DNA of 64,000 nt, taken from Adineta vaga (Eukaryota; Rotifera). Below, piece after piece: positions 43,962-54,980 of the stretch. The stretch lies in assembly GCA_021613535.1 (NCBI GenBank), contig CP075493.1, positions 13,764,001 through 13,828,000 on the forward strand. Direction: 5' to 3'. How positions within the stretch are numbered: position 1 is the first letter of the stretch; every line of letters begins with the position of its first letter. The translations under genes and the position numbers were made by a program. Under the pieces are notes generated by a model. It was given only the letters and a program-made list of their open reading frames with translations. It did no database searches and was not told the origin of the DNA.

Positions 43962-46036
43962 ATGAATGAACGACTGTTTTTTATTTTGAATGTATGTTCG
44001 ATTGTTTCGGCTTGGTACTCGTGTTCGTTTAATGATGGATCATTTAATAAAACGATCGTAGGCAATGCCATAATTCAAGCGGAATGTATGTATTTAACTA
44101 GTCCACTTGAATGGAACCAATTGGATCCAAATACATTCGACGGCCTATACTATAATGCAACAAAGTCGATTCCACTCACAGATCTGCACATGAAACGATT
44201 ATTTCTGTCAAATTTACCACCACGAAATACGTCAACTGTGAAACATATAATCAATTATTGGCTTGTCAATGGTGCTGGTGGTTCACAAGCTTTAATGGAA
44301 TCATTTGGAATATCAATGTTAAAAGAAATTATTTTGAATCATTATCATGAGAAATATCATCAAACATATCCAATTATGTATCTATTTCAATACAGAGGAG
44401 CGGGTTTAAGTAAACCATCTATTCATTGCCATACTGCGACAAGTTGGATTGATTGTGCACAAGAATTAATTCACACTACCGTACTAACATCAGTGAATGA
44501 ATCATTAAGAATAATTCATGCAATGTCAAATCAAAATATTGCTCAAGATCTACAATATCAAATTCAATATTCGATTAATCAATCGGAATCGATCTGTTCA
44601 ACCTCAACTTATATCTACGGCCTAAGTCAAGGTATAAGAGGACAGTAATTAAAACTCTTTCTAATCCTGCTCTATATTCACCAATCGTACTCTTATATGA
44701 ATTAGAGATCTCCGTAGTATACTTATAATATCACTACTGTTATTTTTTTTCTTTCATTAAAGGTACAGCCATCATTCAGTACTATTTATCGATTCAATCA
44801 ATTAATTTCCAATTACAACAAATCAACGGCATAATTCTAGACGGAGTCATGTCAATACAAAAGGGAGATTCATTTGAAAACCAAATTAAATCAATAAACA
44901 ATCGATTCTATATGTATTTATCGAAGTGTCAAAATGATATTCAATGTTCGAAAGCTTTTAATCGTGTTACTGGTACTGATCAAGATATTATAAGCGTAAC
45001 ACTAACATTACAAAGACTATTTTTGACCAACATGACTAATCCTCTCTGCACAACTAAATTAGGTTTGAATAGTTGGATGTTATTTTCTCTTATCGCTAGT
45101 CAAGGAATAGAACTTATTACTACTCGACCAATTGCTGCCATTCTTATCGCTCGTGTTTACCGTTGCTCTATTGAAGATCAACGCGTTTTATCTCATGCAT
45201 TTCCAGTTTTGATTGCAATGGCAGAACAATCATTAACTCCACAATTGATCGATCCTCCTAACAACTATCTAGCTGATGGTATGGTTATAAGTATTGTCAC
45301 TGTTTGGAGTGACTTTGTTGGCTTTACTTTGGATGAAAGTGTCAAAACGAATCCGAGTTTTTACAATGATTTCTGTATTAATGTAAAAATCACCAATGAA
45401 TTTTCTTTCGCACCGATTGGTCCAATACCAATTTGTCGTGAAACTCAAATAGCTAAAAATAATTATTCTGTACCAGCTATATTTCAAGATATTTTGTATA
45501 CAAAAAATCCACGTTATTGGGGAAACTTTCAAGTTAATCCAAATATATTTCGGACGGGTAAAAGTGGTGTACTGATGTTCAACGGTGATTTAGATTACAA
45601 TACACCGATGTTTAATGCACAACAAACTCAATTATTGTTTCAGTTAGAAAATATTCGAACAAAATTGATCGAAATGAAAGATCTAACACATGTCACTGGT
45701 TTTCAATCATATGCAAAAGATGCAGTTATTGAATCGACAACATGTACAGATCAGATTATAGTTCAATTTTTGTATCAACAAGAATTGAATTTAGATCTCG
45801 AAACAATCAATTATAATTGTAGTTTGAAAGAAAATTTATTTGGAATTGATTGGTTATATTCGAATGCAATTGTTAATACAACATTATATCAAATGTTTGG
45901 TAGTTCAACAACAAATTATTGGGGAATCAATATAACATCCGATGACACAATCAAACCGATTCATAATGAATCAAGTAAAGTGCTTTTTGATCAAAAATTT
46001 CTTCTTCTGTTGTTGATAATATTTAATTATCACTGA
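43962..46036 (+). CDS. S33-type alpha/beta-hydrolase peptidase, secreted
   Basis: Two exons, 43962-44631 and 44763-46036, join in phase inside the nucleophile motif. After a signal peptide (MNERLFFILNVCSIVSAW) the fold shows the oxyanion strand YWLVNGAGGSQALME, the phrase YPIMYLFQYRGAGLSKPS, and the nucleophile elbow YGLSQGTAIIQYYL (G-x-S-x-G with Ser). The Asp strand is GVLMFNGDLDYNTPM and the probable His lies in DLTHVTGF. This is the layout of tripeptidyl-aminopeptidase-like S33 peptidases. Many sequons indicate a secreted glycoprotein. The hydrophobic tail (FLLLLLIIFNYH) suggests a GPI anchor. The His context (HVTG rather than HG-G) is unusual, so activity is uncertain. Confidence 0.8.
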
Positions 46037-46074
46037 ATAAAATCAAACGCTGGATTGAACTACTCTTTCGATTA

Positions 46075-46162
46075 TGAATAGGGTGTAGATGTGATTGCGA
46101 GCATAGATGAGTACGAATGTGAGTATATCTTCTTCGTCATCCTCGCTCACACCCACACCCTC
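46075..46162. repeat. Imperfect G-rich hairpin between convergent genes
   Basis: The left arm (about 46077-46101) contains GGGTGTAGATGTGATTGCGAG. The right arm, 46142-46162, is CTCGCTCACACCCACACCCTC in its last 21 bases. The arms pair with several mismatches. The element occupies the gap between two 3' ends, so a role in 3' end formation is possible but unproven. Confidence 0.6.
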
Positions 46163-46206
46163 AAGATGCGGCTTTCTCTTTTCTATCCACAGTCATACTC
46201 TCAAAT

Positions 46207-47064
46207 TTATTTTTGTTCGATAATAAATTCAGAACGTTGATATATAAATTCTCTAGAATGAGCTAGAGGGTGACCAGAAGGATCGTAGTAAGTATTAAAC
46301 CATCGATCAAGAAATGTCCAAAAAGTTGATAAATTTTTTCGTCCGAATTGATGATGAAAATAATGACCAGTCGAACCGTGCCATGCAAAACGGCCAATAC
46401 CACTCCAATTATGAAACATCCAAGGAAAATCATAACCAGAATGAATATTCGTTGCTACGAAATGAATAAATATAATGGATACGAGACGAGTTATAGGATC
46501 CATTTGGAGTGGAATCATAGCTCCAAGAAAAAAGACTAATCCGGCAAAACATTCTAATCCACTTGCATAGAAGCCATTCCATGGATATATATATCTTCCA
46601 CAACTGGCATGATGTGTTGCATGAGCTCGATGAAAAAATGAAGCAATATGTGGATGAAGATGGGTGATATGATGAAACATATGAGTACATATATCAAAGA
46701 TCATAGTATACCCTATTGGTTTCCATAATAGAGTGAACCAAGTTGGAGCATCATAAACATATTGATTAGGCCGATGGAATAAGATTTCGTAGATTAGTAA
46801 GGGAAAAATATGCCATTTAACCATATTGATGAATGATGCTTTAATGTAATAAGCAATTTCATGTGATGATGTATGCAAATCTTTTCGAATCTTCCATTGT
46901 TTACCTGGTAAATAGTCAAGCTCAACAAGAGCATAGATACACATTAAAATTAAACACCAAACGATACGAATTACATGTTCAGGTAAAATATGATTCATAT
47001 ACCAATGTTGTTGCAACAATGTTGCATGTGCATATTCAAGTAACGGTGGTAACATTGCGTCCAA
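46207..47064 (-). CDS. Fatty-acid/sterol hydroxylase superfamily (di-iron)
   Basis: A 285-residue intronless frame with four membrane helices and the histidine clusters of the family: DICTHMFHHITH, then FFHRAHATHH, and GHYFHHQFGRKN near the C-terminus. These bind two irons for O2-dependent hydroxylation or desaturation of lipids or sterols in the ER. The final WTFLDRWFNTYYDPSG fits the typical C-terminal signature of sterol-desaturase-type members. The closest known type could be lathosterol oxidase-like or a bacterial-type hydroxylase; the substrate cannot be assigned. The first ATG (MDAMLPPLLEYAHA) is kept. It converges on the S33 peptidase gene. Confidence 0.85.
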   Translation of the reverse strand: MDAMLPPLLEYAHATLLQQHWYMNHILPEHVIRIVWCLILMCIYALVELDYLPGKQWKIRKDLHTSSHEIAYYIKASFINMVKWHIFPLLIYEILFHRPNQYVYDAPTWFTLLWKPIGYTMIFDICTHMFHHITHLHPHIASFFHRAHATHHASCGRYIYPWNGFYASGLECFAGLVFFLGAMIPLQMDPITRLVSIIFIHFVATNIHSGYDFPWMFHNWSGIGRFAWHGSTGHYFHHQFGRKNLSTFWTFLDRWFNTYYDPSGHPLAHSREFIYQRSEFIIEQK

Positions 47065-47251
47065 TCGACGGTATTAGTCAACAAGAATGAAACAAAAAAA
47101 AAATAGCATCGTGTTTTCGTGACGCAGCAAACAATTGTGAGATTACGTTTACATATTACTAATAGATAAGAAAAAAGACAAACATTTTTCATCTTATCTT
47201 TTAAATGAAGAAAGACTAAATAGAACGTTATTCAATTATGAAGAACAGAAA

Positions 47252-47800
47252 TCATAGATTGTATTTGTTTAGCTTTATCGAATATTGAGTATGAATATAA
47301 TTTTCAAAAATTTTTAGTGCTTTTTTTAAATAAACAATTTTATTTGAATTACCATCTTGATACAACGAAGCAATATCCATATTAATTGAAATCAAATTGA
47401 AATCAGCTTTTTTCTTGAAAGCCTTGTTTTTGATAAAGATAAATTGAAGATTTAATCGCATGTAGTTGTATCTGATCATCGAAAAATAAGAGCTTCTTAT
47501 GCTCACTTCATATGCGACTTGATAAAATTCTTTTGCATTATCATAATCTTGTTTACCCAGAAAAATATCCTCGATAATATTTTGACAATAAATAATTTCA
47601 TAATAGGGTAATCGATATATTTGATGAAGAAGATCTATCGTGCTTCAATAGCTTGTTCGAATCTAGAAATTCCAGATATATTAGATAATATTATTTCTAA
47701 ATTGCATGGATTATTTATGATAGAGAATTTTATTTCTTTCACAAAAGTACACCATAATATAAACAGAAATATACAAATAGGAAAACAAATACGTCGTTTT
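47252..47800 (-). pseudogene. TPR-repeat fragment
   Basis: On the minus strand a frame of about 125 codons ends at 47252 and shows TPR-like helices: GKQDYDNAKEFYQVAYEVS, and DIASLYQDGNSNKIVYLKKA followed by LKIFENY. Just upstream another frame carries KEIKFSIINNPCNLEIIL and SRFEQAIEAR before a stop, shifted relative to the first. No ATG exon or intron joins them. It looks like the 3' end of a TPR gene of the kind often fused to ADP-ribosyltransferases in bdelloids, truncated by the neighbouring lipase gene. Confidence 0.45.
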
Positions 47801-47812
47801 TTTCTTAATTGT

Positions 47813-48715
47813 TCAAATCTTTAATTTCTTCTCGATCCAGATAGTCATATGAGATAAGATTTCTTCGTTTCCTAGATCATTGTGAAGTTCATGAAAATGA
47901 CCTGGCCATATTCTAAAAGTAACATCACCTCGTACTCTCTTTCGTACCCATTTTTTAATACCATTGATTGGCGTTATTGTATCTGCATCACCATGCTGAA
48001 TCAATAATGGCCATGGTGCATAAATAATGTTCTGTTCTAAGAGAACTCCTAATTCCAAAAGTATAGAAGTTGTTGCTGCTGTCCATCTATCATGAATGAG
48101 TGAATCATTTCGATAGGCTTGAACTACTCTTTCATCATTACAGTACACATTAGAATAGTTCCCATGAACGGGTAAACGAAAATGAGGATTTAAATTAGCA
48201 AACGCACGCGAGAAAAAAAGCAATAATGATGTAGGTCGTCTTCTAAGACATATTGATGGTGTGCTAATAATCATGGCTTGACAAGTTAATGGTCTCGACG
48301 GTCGTAAAAGAATATGAGAAAGACACAAAAGCGATCCGGTTCCATGCGCATAGATCACTAAAGGAGTATTTCGATAAAGTTCAGTTTGAATGCGATCAAT
48401 GATGCATTTAATATCGTCAAAAAGAGCATCGAGATTTGGTGTATAACCACGTTCACCATCCGACAGACCATGACCTCGTAAATCAAAACTAACTACAGCG
48501 ATTTGTCGATTATTGAAAAAATGAGCTACGTGAGTGTAACGTTGACAATGTTCTCCTGATCCATGTATAATAAGTACGACAGCACGACATTCATTATTCG
48601 TGAGTGACCAATGCCGTCCATGTAGGCGAAGCTGATCATATGGAGAATTAAAAATAAACGTTTCTCCATTATCATTGCCATTATTAACTCCAGTTTCGAT
48701 GATATCTTCGTTCAT
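47813..48715 (-). CDS. Monoglyceride-lipase-like alpha/beta hydrolase lacking the nucleophile serine
   Basis: A 300-residue intronless frame with the serine-aminopeptidase/monoglyceride-lipase layout: VVLIIHGSGEHCQRY (oxyanion HG), SFDLRGHGLSDGERG, LLIQHGDADTITP (acid) and GHFHELHND (histidine). At the nucleophile elbow, where family members read GHSMGG, the sequence is YAHGTGSLLC, so the catalytic serine is replaced by glycine. The frame is otherwise intact and well conserved, which suggests a maintained pseudoenzyme rather than a decayed gene. The cytosolic enzyme would cleave monoacylglycerols; this protein probably cannot. Confidence 0.82.
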   Translation of the reverse strand: MNEDIIETGVNNGNDNGETFIFNSPYDQLRLHGRHWSLTNNECRAVVLIIHGSGEHCQRYTHVAHFFNNRQIAVVSFDLRGHGLSDGERGYTPNLDALFDDIKCIIDRIQTELYRNTPLVIYAHGTGSLLCLSHILLRPSRPLTCQAMIISTPSICLRRRPTSLLLFFSRAFANLNPHFRLPVHGNYSNVYCNDERVVQAYRNDSLIHDRWTAATTSILLELGVLLEQNIIYAPWPLLIQHGDADTITPINGIKKWVRKRVRGDVTFRIWPGHFHELHNDLGNEEILSHMTIWIEKKLKI

Positions 48716-49599
48716 CTATGTTTTTCTCTATGAAGAAATACCAAATGAGTATACTTAGGTAGCAAAACAGTATAAATACATGACTAACATACGTATATAT
48801 GTATAAATCATTTAAAAGAGAAAGAGATATAGTGATATAACTTGTTTTTTTCTTAATAAATCAATATTTTCTCCATTAAGACCAGACTGTTTCTTTCATC
48901 AAACATTGTATCTCATATTTCTAAGAAAAAGCAATCAAGAAGGTATGATATTGAGAAATTTACCTGTACACGTCCAACTATGAATATATCTATAGTCATA
49001 AAAATCGATTAGTATTTTTCTAAAGTATCACACAACAGTGTGGAAGAAATAAAATTTGATCTTTTCTTCCTTATAGGTATTTCCCAGTTCATACGAAAAC
49101 TGTTCGAAAAAAAACGTCGCAATAAACGATGAGTAAGGGAGAAACATAGAAAGCTATTAATTTGTCAGACACAGATATAATAATGATTTTTTGTGCAATA
49201 AACTTGGTTTTCTCCAACTTGTACATAGCTGTCAAATTTAAATAAGAACGAAAAAGAAAATCATATCGTTGTACAATCTTAAGTTGATATAAACATGTAA
49301 GTACATTCACATAAGTACATTTTCGAATTATAGTAAATGCGAAACTTGTGAAATTTAAACTCTTATCGATTTTTCATACAAAAATTAAATATAAAAGAAT
49401 AGTTTCTGATCACGACGAGAGGTATAATCGATATATGTTCAAAATTGTCTCAAGTTTAGAATTCACCGTATTTAAATATAAAGATATTTCAAATGCAAAC
49501 TTTATATTTCTAGGCAAGCTTGGCTCATACAACTTTACTATAAGTAAAACAACAACAACATGAAATATCACTATAGATAATTATTCTCTATGCATATAG
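48716..49599. promoter_or_regulatory. Divergent spacer, missing first exon of the next gene
   Basis: Contains the 5' flank of the lipase-like gene and should contain the first (membrane-anchor) exon of the ABHD6-like gene, which I could not identify. Short frames at 49089-49310 and 49348-49563 have no family features. Confidence 0.4.
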
Positions 49600-50779
49600 A
49601 TTCAGTACCTATCAAGCTGGTCTTGTTAAACATTCTTTACAAGTCACCACAGAAGGAACAGCTACGTTCAGTTACAGTGAAAAAGGCAATAGGATCGATA
49701 GACAACCGACGGTAGTGTTTGTACATGGTCTCTCATCAAACAAGGAAACATGGCTTTCGATTATTAAGGTGAGCTATATGAGCAAATGCAGATGGTGAAT
49801 AAGATCATTTTATAGAACATTCCGGAAAATTATCATTGCATCGCCATTGATTTACCTGCACATGGTGAAACAGTTGGTTTGAATGAAGAACATTATTCGA
49901 TAGATAAATTTGTGGAAGCACTCAAACTGGTATTAAATTTTTCATTAGTTTTCTAACACTTTCTCTTTCATATTTTGTAAAATAATCTAGTTTTTCGATC
50001 TAAAGAATCTTACTAGTCCTATTTGTCTCGTGGGTGCATCTATGGGCGGTGCGATTGTTTCAATGTTTGCTCTTAAATACCCAAGTTGTGTTAGTATGAT
50101 CTGTTTACTAGCTCCTCCTGGTAAGTTTTTACAGTTTTTAATACAAGATAAAACGAACCTTCATAAACATATTTAGCTAATGAAGAATATGAAACTGATT
50201 TGGTTCAACGATTGCGTTCAGGTATATACAGTGCTCTTCTACCGGAAACACCTGAACAACTCTATGAAATGATCGATAAGTTAACAATAAAGAAGATTAA
50301 TTTACCTTGGCCAATTCTAAACGGTTTTCTTCATCTAAGATTACGTTTACTTGAGGAACATAAAAAAGGTAAGGGCGTTATATTGTTGCCACAACTTACA
50401 AAATATCTTCTTATTTATTTATGTTTAAAAAAGTACTTTCTTCACTTCTTGAATATGACTATCCACATCTAGATGTGTCTTATCAAAAGTTACGGCAATT
50501 GGACAAACCAGCATTGATTCTATGGGGTCGTCACGATCGTGTATGTTTACTTACATTCTTCTTAAAGTTTTCTAAGATATATATATATAGGTGTATACTG
50601 CGGCAGGTGCTGACTATTTTATGAAATTATTACCGAAAGCAGAAAAGAAAATTTTGGAAGATTGCGGTCATTTTATGGCTATCGACAAGCCGGATGAAAC
50701 GGCAAAATGTATCGTGACTTTCTTAGACACTCATCTCAATGATAACGTGAAAGAATTAGTAACACATTTGATTGACTAA
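49600..50779 (+). CDS. ABHD6-like monoacylglycerol lipase
   Basis: Six exons join in phase: 49600-49768, 49816-49929, 49991-50120, 50177-50368, 50434-50540 and 50591-50779. The fold is complete from the oxyanion strand (TVVFVHGLSSNKETW) through AIDLPAHGE and the nucleophile elbow CLVGASMGGAIVSMFAL (Ser in GASMGG), to the acid strand ALILWGRHDRV and the histidine in EDCGHFMAIDKP. This order and spacing fit ABHD6, a membrane-anchored serine hydrolase that degrades monoacylglycerol and other lipids. The first visible exon starts at an acceptor without ATG. The N-terminal anchor exon of the family should lie upstream of 49600 but was not found. All catalytic residues are present. Confidence 0.82.
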
Positions 50780-50889
50780 ATCTTTTTTTTTACCTTAATC
50801 ATGAAATAAACAACAAATATATTTCGTTAGTCTGTCATCTTCATCGGAAAACATATGTTCTCTTTTGTTTTCAGATTGATTTAGTAAAG

Positions 50890-52269
50890 ATGGGTCAAAT
50901 ATTAAGTACACTCAGTGTGGAAAAACGGCCACGCAATCCTTTCGAAGTCATGTGCCGTGAAAGATGGAAACGAGCAAAGTTATCTAAATATGTACCAGGT
51001 CAAGCATCAGATTTTTATTTTTTCTGCCGAAATGGTGAAATAGATAGAGTGCATCAAGTGCTTGACGCTGAAAATGCACCACCAATAGAACAATTAAATG
51101 AACTACAACCAAATGGTAGTACAGCACTACATGTTGCCACTTTTTACGGACATCGTGATATTGTTAAACTACTACTTGATCGAAATTGTCCTCGAACAGA
51201 GCTAAATCATTTCGGTAACACAGCTTATGAAGAGGCACAAAGTTCTGAGATGAGACAATTATTTGAACGTGCAAACTCGACTGATCGTTTTCATGAATCA
51301 GATCCAGCTCATGCAATTTCCGTTTACTTATCTGAAGAAAACGAGGAAGATTCAGCAACCAGTGAAACTCAACATTTTATACAAATGTTTCAAAATGAAG
51401 ATGAAATTTTTCAACATGCTCTCAATCAACAAACAACAGCCATGTGGCTTCAGTTTTACAATTGGTTCACACACACGTTTCGTGTATTTGTCGAACGTAA
51501 TGAGTTTCATATTGATCAATTTGATCTATTAAAACATGGCGATTTTCAACAGCTGCTCAAATCGAATTTATCTGATCCAGTTCGTTATCAACGAATAATG
51601 CAATTAGCTGATGAAGCGCGTCGACGCAATTCCATCGTACCCCTTATTGAATTGTATACTGATGAGATAGCTGGTTTCTATCGTTTTTGCAATCAACAAT
51701 TAACTCGTTCAACAAATGATGCTGCAAAGAGTCCTCATTTATGTGATCGATTTATTCTTGAATTTTATATACGTCATCATGAACTCCGACAACGTTCATT
51801 TATAGGTACCGTATATCGTGGTGCTACATTGTCTGAAAACGACTTAACTGTGTATAAACATGCGATGTCCAGTGATCCACCAGGTGTTCTCGGTCTTAAA
51901 GCATTCACATCGACATCAATAGATCCACTTGTTGCTCTTAGATTTGCAAATAATAATCCATCAACTGATGGTCACAAGAATGTTTTATTTGTTTTTGAAA
52001 TACAAAAAGTAACATCAACTATCTTTGGCATTGAAGATATTTCTCAATTTATTCAAGAACGTGAAGTACTTATCCTACCCAGCAATTTATTTATCGTTAC
52101 AAATATTCAAGAACATCTAGATATTCATATTACAAAAATTCATTTACGTCATTGGCATGTACCAGTACGCTTTTGGACAAAAATGAAACAGACATTGCAT
52201 GCAGGAAGAAAGAGTGTTATTGGAGATACTGCACATTTACGCCAGAAGAAAATTAACTTGAGCGTGTGA
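50890..52269 (+). CDS. Ankyrin plus arginine ADP-ribosyltransferase fusion, probably myristoylated
   Basis: A 459-residue intronless frame. The N-terminus MGQILS fits the N-myristoylation consensus (Gly2, Ser6). Residues about 70-125 form ankyrin repeats (NGSTALHVATFYGHRDIVKL). From about residue 165 an ADP-ribosyltransferase domain of the R-S-E class follows: VYRGATLS (Arg), KAFTSTSIDPLVALRF (STS) and FIQEREVLILP (E-x-E). The E-x-E motif predicts arginine as the target. No signal peptide, so it should act at the inner face of a membrane. This class is greatly expanded in bdelloids. All key residues are present. Confidence 0.88.
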   Translation: MGQILSTLSVEKRPRNPFEVMCRERWKRAKLSKYVPGQASDFYFFCRNGEIDRVHQVLDAENAPPIEQLNELQPNGSTALHVATFYGHRDIVKLLLDRNCPRTELNHFGNTAYEEAQSSEMRQLFERANSTDRFHESDPAHAISVYLSEENEEDSATSETQHFIQMFQNEDEIFQHALNQQTTAMWLQFYNWFTHTFRVFVERNEFHIDQFDLLKHGDFQQLLKSNLSDPVRYQRIMQLADEARRRNSIVPLIELYTDEIAGFYRFCNQQLTRSTNDAAKSPHLCDRFILEFYIRHHELRQRSFIGTVYRGATLSENDLTVYKHAMSSDPPGVLGLKAFTSTSIDPLVALRFANNNPSTDGHKNVLFVFEIQKVTSTIFGIEDISQFIQEREVLILPSNLFIVTNIQEHLDIHITKIHLRHWHVPVRFWTKMKQTLHAGRKSVIGDTAHLRQKKINLSV

Positions 52270-52514
52270 AGATATATAACCAATATTTATACATATAACC
52301 TCGATAAATGATTGAATTGCAATATGTTATACATCACCGAAGAAGCATTTGTCTTCTTAAGACTTTTTATCTATAACTGTATCAATAGTCTTTCATGAAC
52401 AGCATTCCCTGATAGAATATTGTATTTTTTTCAGTCATATTTTAAAGCAGTCAGTTGAACAGAAATACAGTTGCTCGTATGTCATGCGACAATCTTCGCT
52501 TACAAATACTTCGT

Positions 52515-53237
52515 CTATGTGTTTAATAATTGCTGAATTTTCGAATAAAGTTTAGCATCCCAAATTTCATAGCCATGTTCATTGAGATGTACATTGTCAG
52601 CTAAATGATGAAGCTGTATTTCATCAGGTGATTCCATCCAATGAAGACGATTGTTCCCTTGTGTATTGATGCTGTCGACAAATTGTTTTATAGCCGCATT
52701 TGATTGTGCAACACACTGTTCGTCAACGTCTGTTCGTTTAAAAAGAGCTGTAACAAGTATCTGTGTTTGAATGGGAAAAACTATTAGTAAACTTTGCAAT
52801 AACAGATGATAGTTATCTAATTCCAAACCATGCAATGCTCTTTTAGGTCGAAGATTGTTTGTACCCACTTGTAATACAATAAGTTTCGGATTTTTATCTT
52901 TCAACATGTTGAATAATCCCAATTGAATACGATATAATATATTTTCAATCTTATCTCCGCCTACACCAGCATTGAAGACTTGCGGATATGGTAGCTGACC
53001 AATTTGTGTATTCTTTCCGGTAGTTTTGAATCTTTCCAACATAGAATCACCCAGAAGAACAATGTTGATTTGTGACGAAACATCACATACAGTTGTTAAA
53101 GAAGAATTTTCTAATTGTGGTTGATGAACTTCAGTATGTGTATCATGAGAGCGTTGTTTAAAACGAGCCCGTTCATTAATTAAAGCTTCGAGTTGTGCAG
53201 CAGAAAGGGACTGACTTTGACGTAATGTTGATGACAT
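52515..53237 (-). CDS. SGNH-hydrolase (PAF-acetylhydrolase IB type)
   Basis: A 240-residue intronless frame. A polar N-terminus of about 55 residues precedes the SGNH core: block I NIVLLGDSMLERF (catalytic Ser65), the Gly in NAGVGGDKIENILYR, the Asn in IVLQVGTNNLRPKR, and block V ADNVHLNEHGYEIW with the Asp/His pair. This matches the catalytic subunits of the platelet-activating-factor acetylhydrolase IB group, cytosolic esterases. The N-terminal extension (LRQSQSLSAAQLEALINERA) looks helical and is not part of the core fold. All four blocks are intact. Confidence 0.85.
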   Translation of the reverse strand: MSSTLRQSQSLSAAQLEALINERARFKQRSHDTHTEVHQPQLENSSLTTVCDVSSQINIVLLGDSMLERFKTTGKNTQIGQLPYPQVFNAGVGGDKIENILYRIQLGLFNMLKDKNPKLIVLQVGTNNLRPKRALHGLELDNYHLLLQSLLIVFPIQTQILVTALFKRTDVDEQCVAQSNAAIKQFVDSINTQGNNRLHWMESPDEIQLHHLADNVHLNEHGYEIWDAKLYSKIQQLLNT

Positions 53238-53972
53238 TTTTTCGAATGATGGACATCAATTTTCTTTCGACAATGCACCCTTAAAATAACGCTACCAATG
53301 ATGACGTTATAGAGAGAAAAAAAAATAAGAAAAAGAACGAAGAACAAAATAAATTTCATGTAATTTCATCAATCAGCGTAAGAACGAATAGTGACTCAAT
53401 ATTCATTACGCCATATTGTGTCAATACTCCACACATTAATTTCACTCGCTTATCGAGGCACTAGAGTAAGTGAATAAGGGTGCGAGTATGGGCGATAAAT
53501 ATGATCAGCAGCGTATCTACTCACACTTTACTTCAATTTTAATTATAACTTTAAAGCATTACTTTTCACCAGACTGGTACAAAAATTATGCAAGCGATTT
53601 AGAAACTGTTATTTTATATTGAAAGCATGCATTGATTTATACAAAGTACGTTGAAAAGAATATTTTGTGAGTGAAATTTTCATTACATGTTCGACAATAT
53701 GAATCTTTGTCTATTGCTATGTTTCATGGAGATTATATTGAACTCCAATGGCATTCTAGGAAGATCATAAACCTCCTACACTCACCGAAATTCACATCTA
53801 GATGTACTTTGAATATTGGCATTCTTCTCAATAGATAATTAGTTGAGAATTTTATTGAAGTAAAATCAAAAGCATTCATGTGTTTTTATTCAGAAGAATT
53901 TAAAAATAATTAGTATTATATAGATCATACTCACTATATTTTAAAGTTTTTATCACTTTTCAAAAGTTTATA
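53238..53972. other. Intergenic with weak G-rich hairpin
   Basis: Around 53466-53528 there is a weak inverted pair (AAGGGTGCGAGTATGGG, and TACTCACACTTTAC further right) of the type seen elsewhere in the window. No coding signal. Confidence 0.4.
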
Positions 53973-54980
53973 TTAACGACCAGCTACTACTGAGCTAGAA
54001 TTACAAACACAAGTATTCGGACAAAACGGTAAAGTGGTTGTTGTAGTTTCGGTAGTAGTTGACGTTGATGAAGTTGAAGTTGATGAAGTTGACGAAGTTG
54101 ATGTTGATGATGTTGATGTAGTGGAAGTTGATGAAGTGGAGGTTGATGAAGTTGATGTAGATGAAGTCGATGAAGTAGAAGTTGATGAGGTCGAAGTCGA
54201 TGAAGTTGATGAAGTTGACGAAGTTGATGTGGCTGAAGTTGTTGTAGTATCCGTTGTTGTTGTACTAGTTGTTGAAGCTGATGAGAAATAAATAAAAATT
54301 AAGTATTCGAAGAATGTGAACAATTTTCATAAGGAAATCAATAGAGGATGTATAGATAGGCTATTATTATCATTATTTCTTCTTTTTATCAATTGTGCTT
54401 TCACATATAATCTCCCAACTTTGTTCTTGAAGATAATAGTACTCACTTGATGTCGTTGTTGTCGTTGTAGTAGTTGTAGTCGTTGTTGTTGTGGCTATAA
54501 TACGTGAAAAATAATTATGTTACACCTATATTCAGTTCAAATTCTATTTTATGATAGACAAGTTGTTTTTATCAAATTTATGAGTATCGTTATCTTATTC
54601 TATGAGGTTAAACATATTTTCTGTTGGCCTATTTACTTGTTGTATCACTTTTTATCAGTGTAGGTATTAAAATACCCAATGCCAAAAGGACACCAATAAC
54701 ACAAGCACCGATCAAGAATACTGCAATAAAACGTCTTCGTCGTGTCCAAAATCTATGACATTCATATAAAAATTTACGGATTCATCAAAAACTAGAATAT
54801 AGTAAAGAGAAAACATACGTGGTTCGTGCTCTTTTCGATTCAATAACTCGCAGTTCTCTCATATCCATACTAACTAATCTAGCTGAACTGCTAGATACCT
54901 AGACAATGTTAAAGTCAGTTCATTTATCCATAAAAGACACAATTAATAACACTTACGTTACTTCCTTCTCGACTTGTCAT
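53973..54980 (-). CDS. Single-pass membrane protein with long Thr/Ser stalk
   Basis: Five exons (54957-54980, 54819-54898, 54637-54752, 54447-54494, 53973-54277) join in phase to 190 residues. A short cytoplasmic N-terminus (MTSREGSN, then MDMRELRVIESKRA) leads to a basic RRRR segment and a TM helix (FIAVFLIGACVIGVLLALGI). Exon 4 is almost pure Thr. Exon 5 carries an imperfect STSST-type repeat of about 70 residues and ends in a small Cys pair domain (LPFCPNTCVCNSSSVV). The stalk should be heavily O-glycosylated, giving a mucin-like surface protein. The plan equals that of the broken gene at 3700-5125, but with no large C-terminal domain. No signal peptide, so type II topology. Function unknown. 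Confidence 0.75.
54041..54270. repeat. Coding minisatellite in the stalk exon
   Basis: On the plus strand, imperfect units of GTTGATGAA and GTTGATGTA repeat over about 230 bp; read on the minus strand they encode STS/SST units. Length variation between alleles is likely. Confidence 0.75.

Noticed and set aside
43711-43965. 84-residue frame overlapping the start of the S33 peptidase
   Set aside because: No features and overlaps the ATG region; probably leader sequence.
54034-54291. Plus-strand frame rich in Val, Asp and Glu
   Set aside because: Antisense shadow of the Ser/Thr minisatellite exon; the minus-strand frame joins four other exons in phase.
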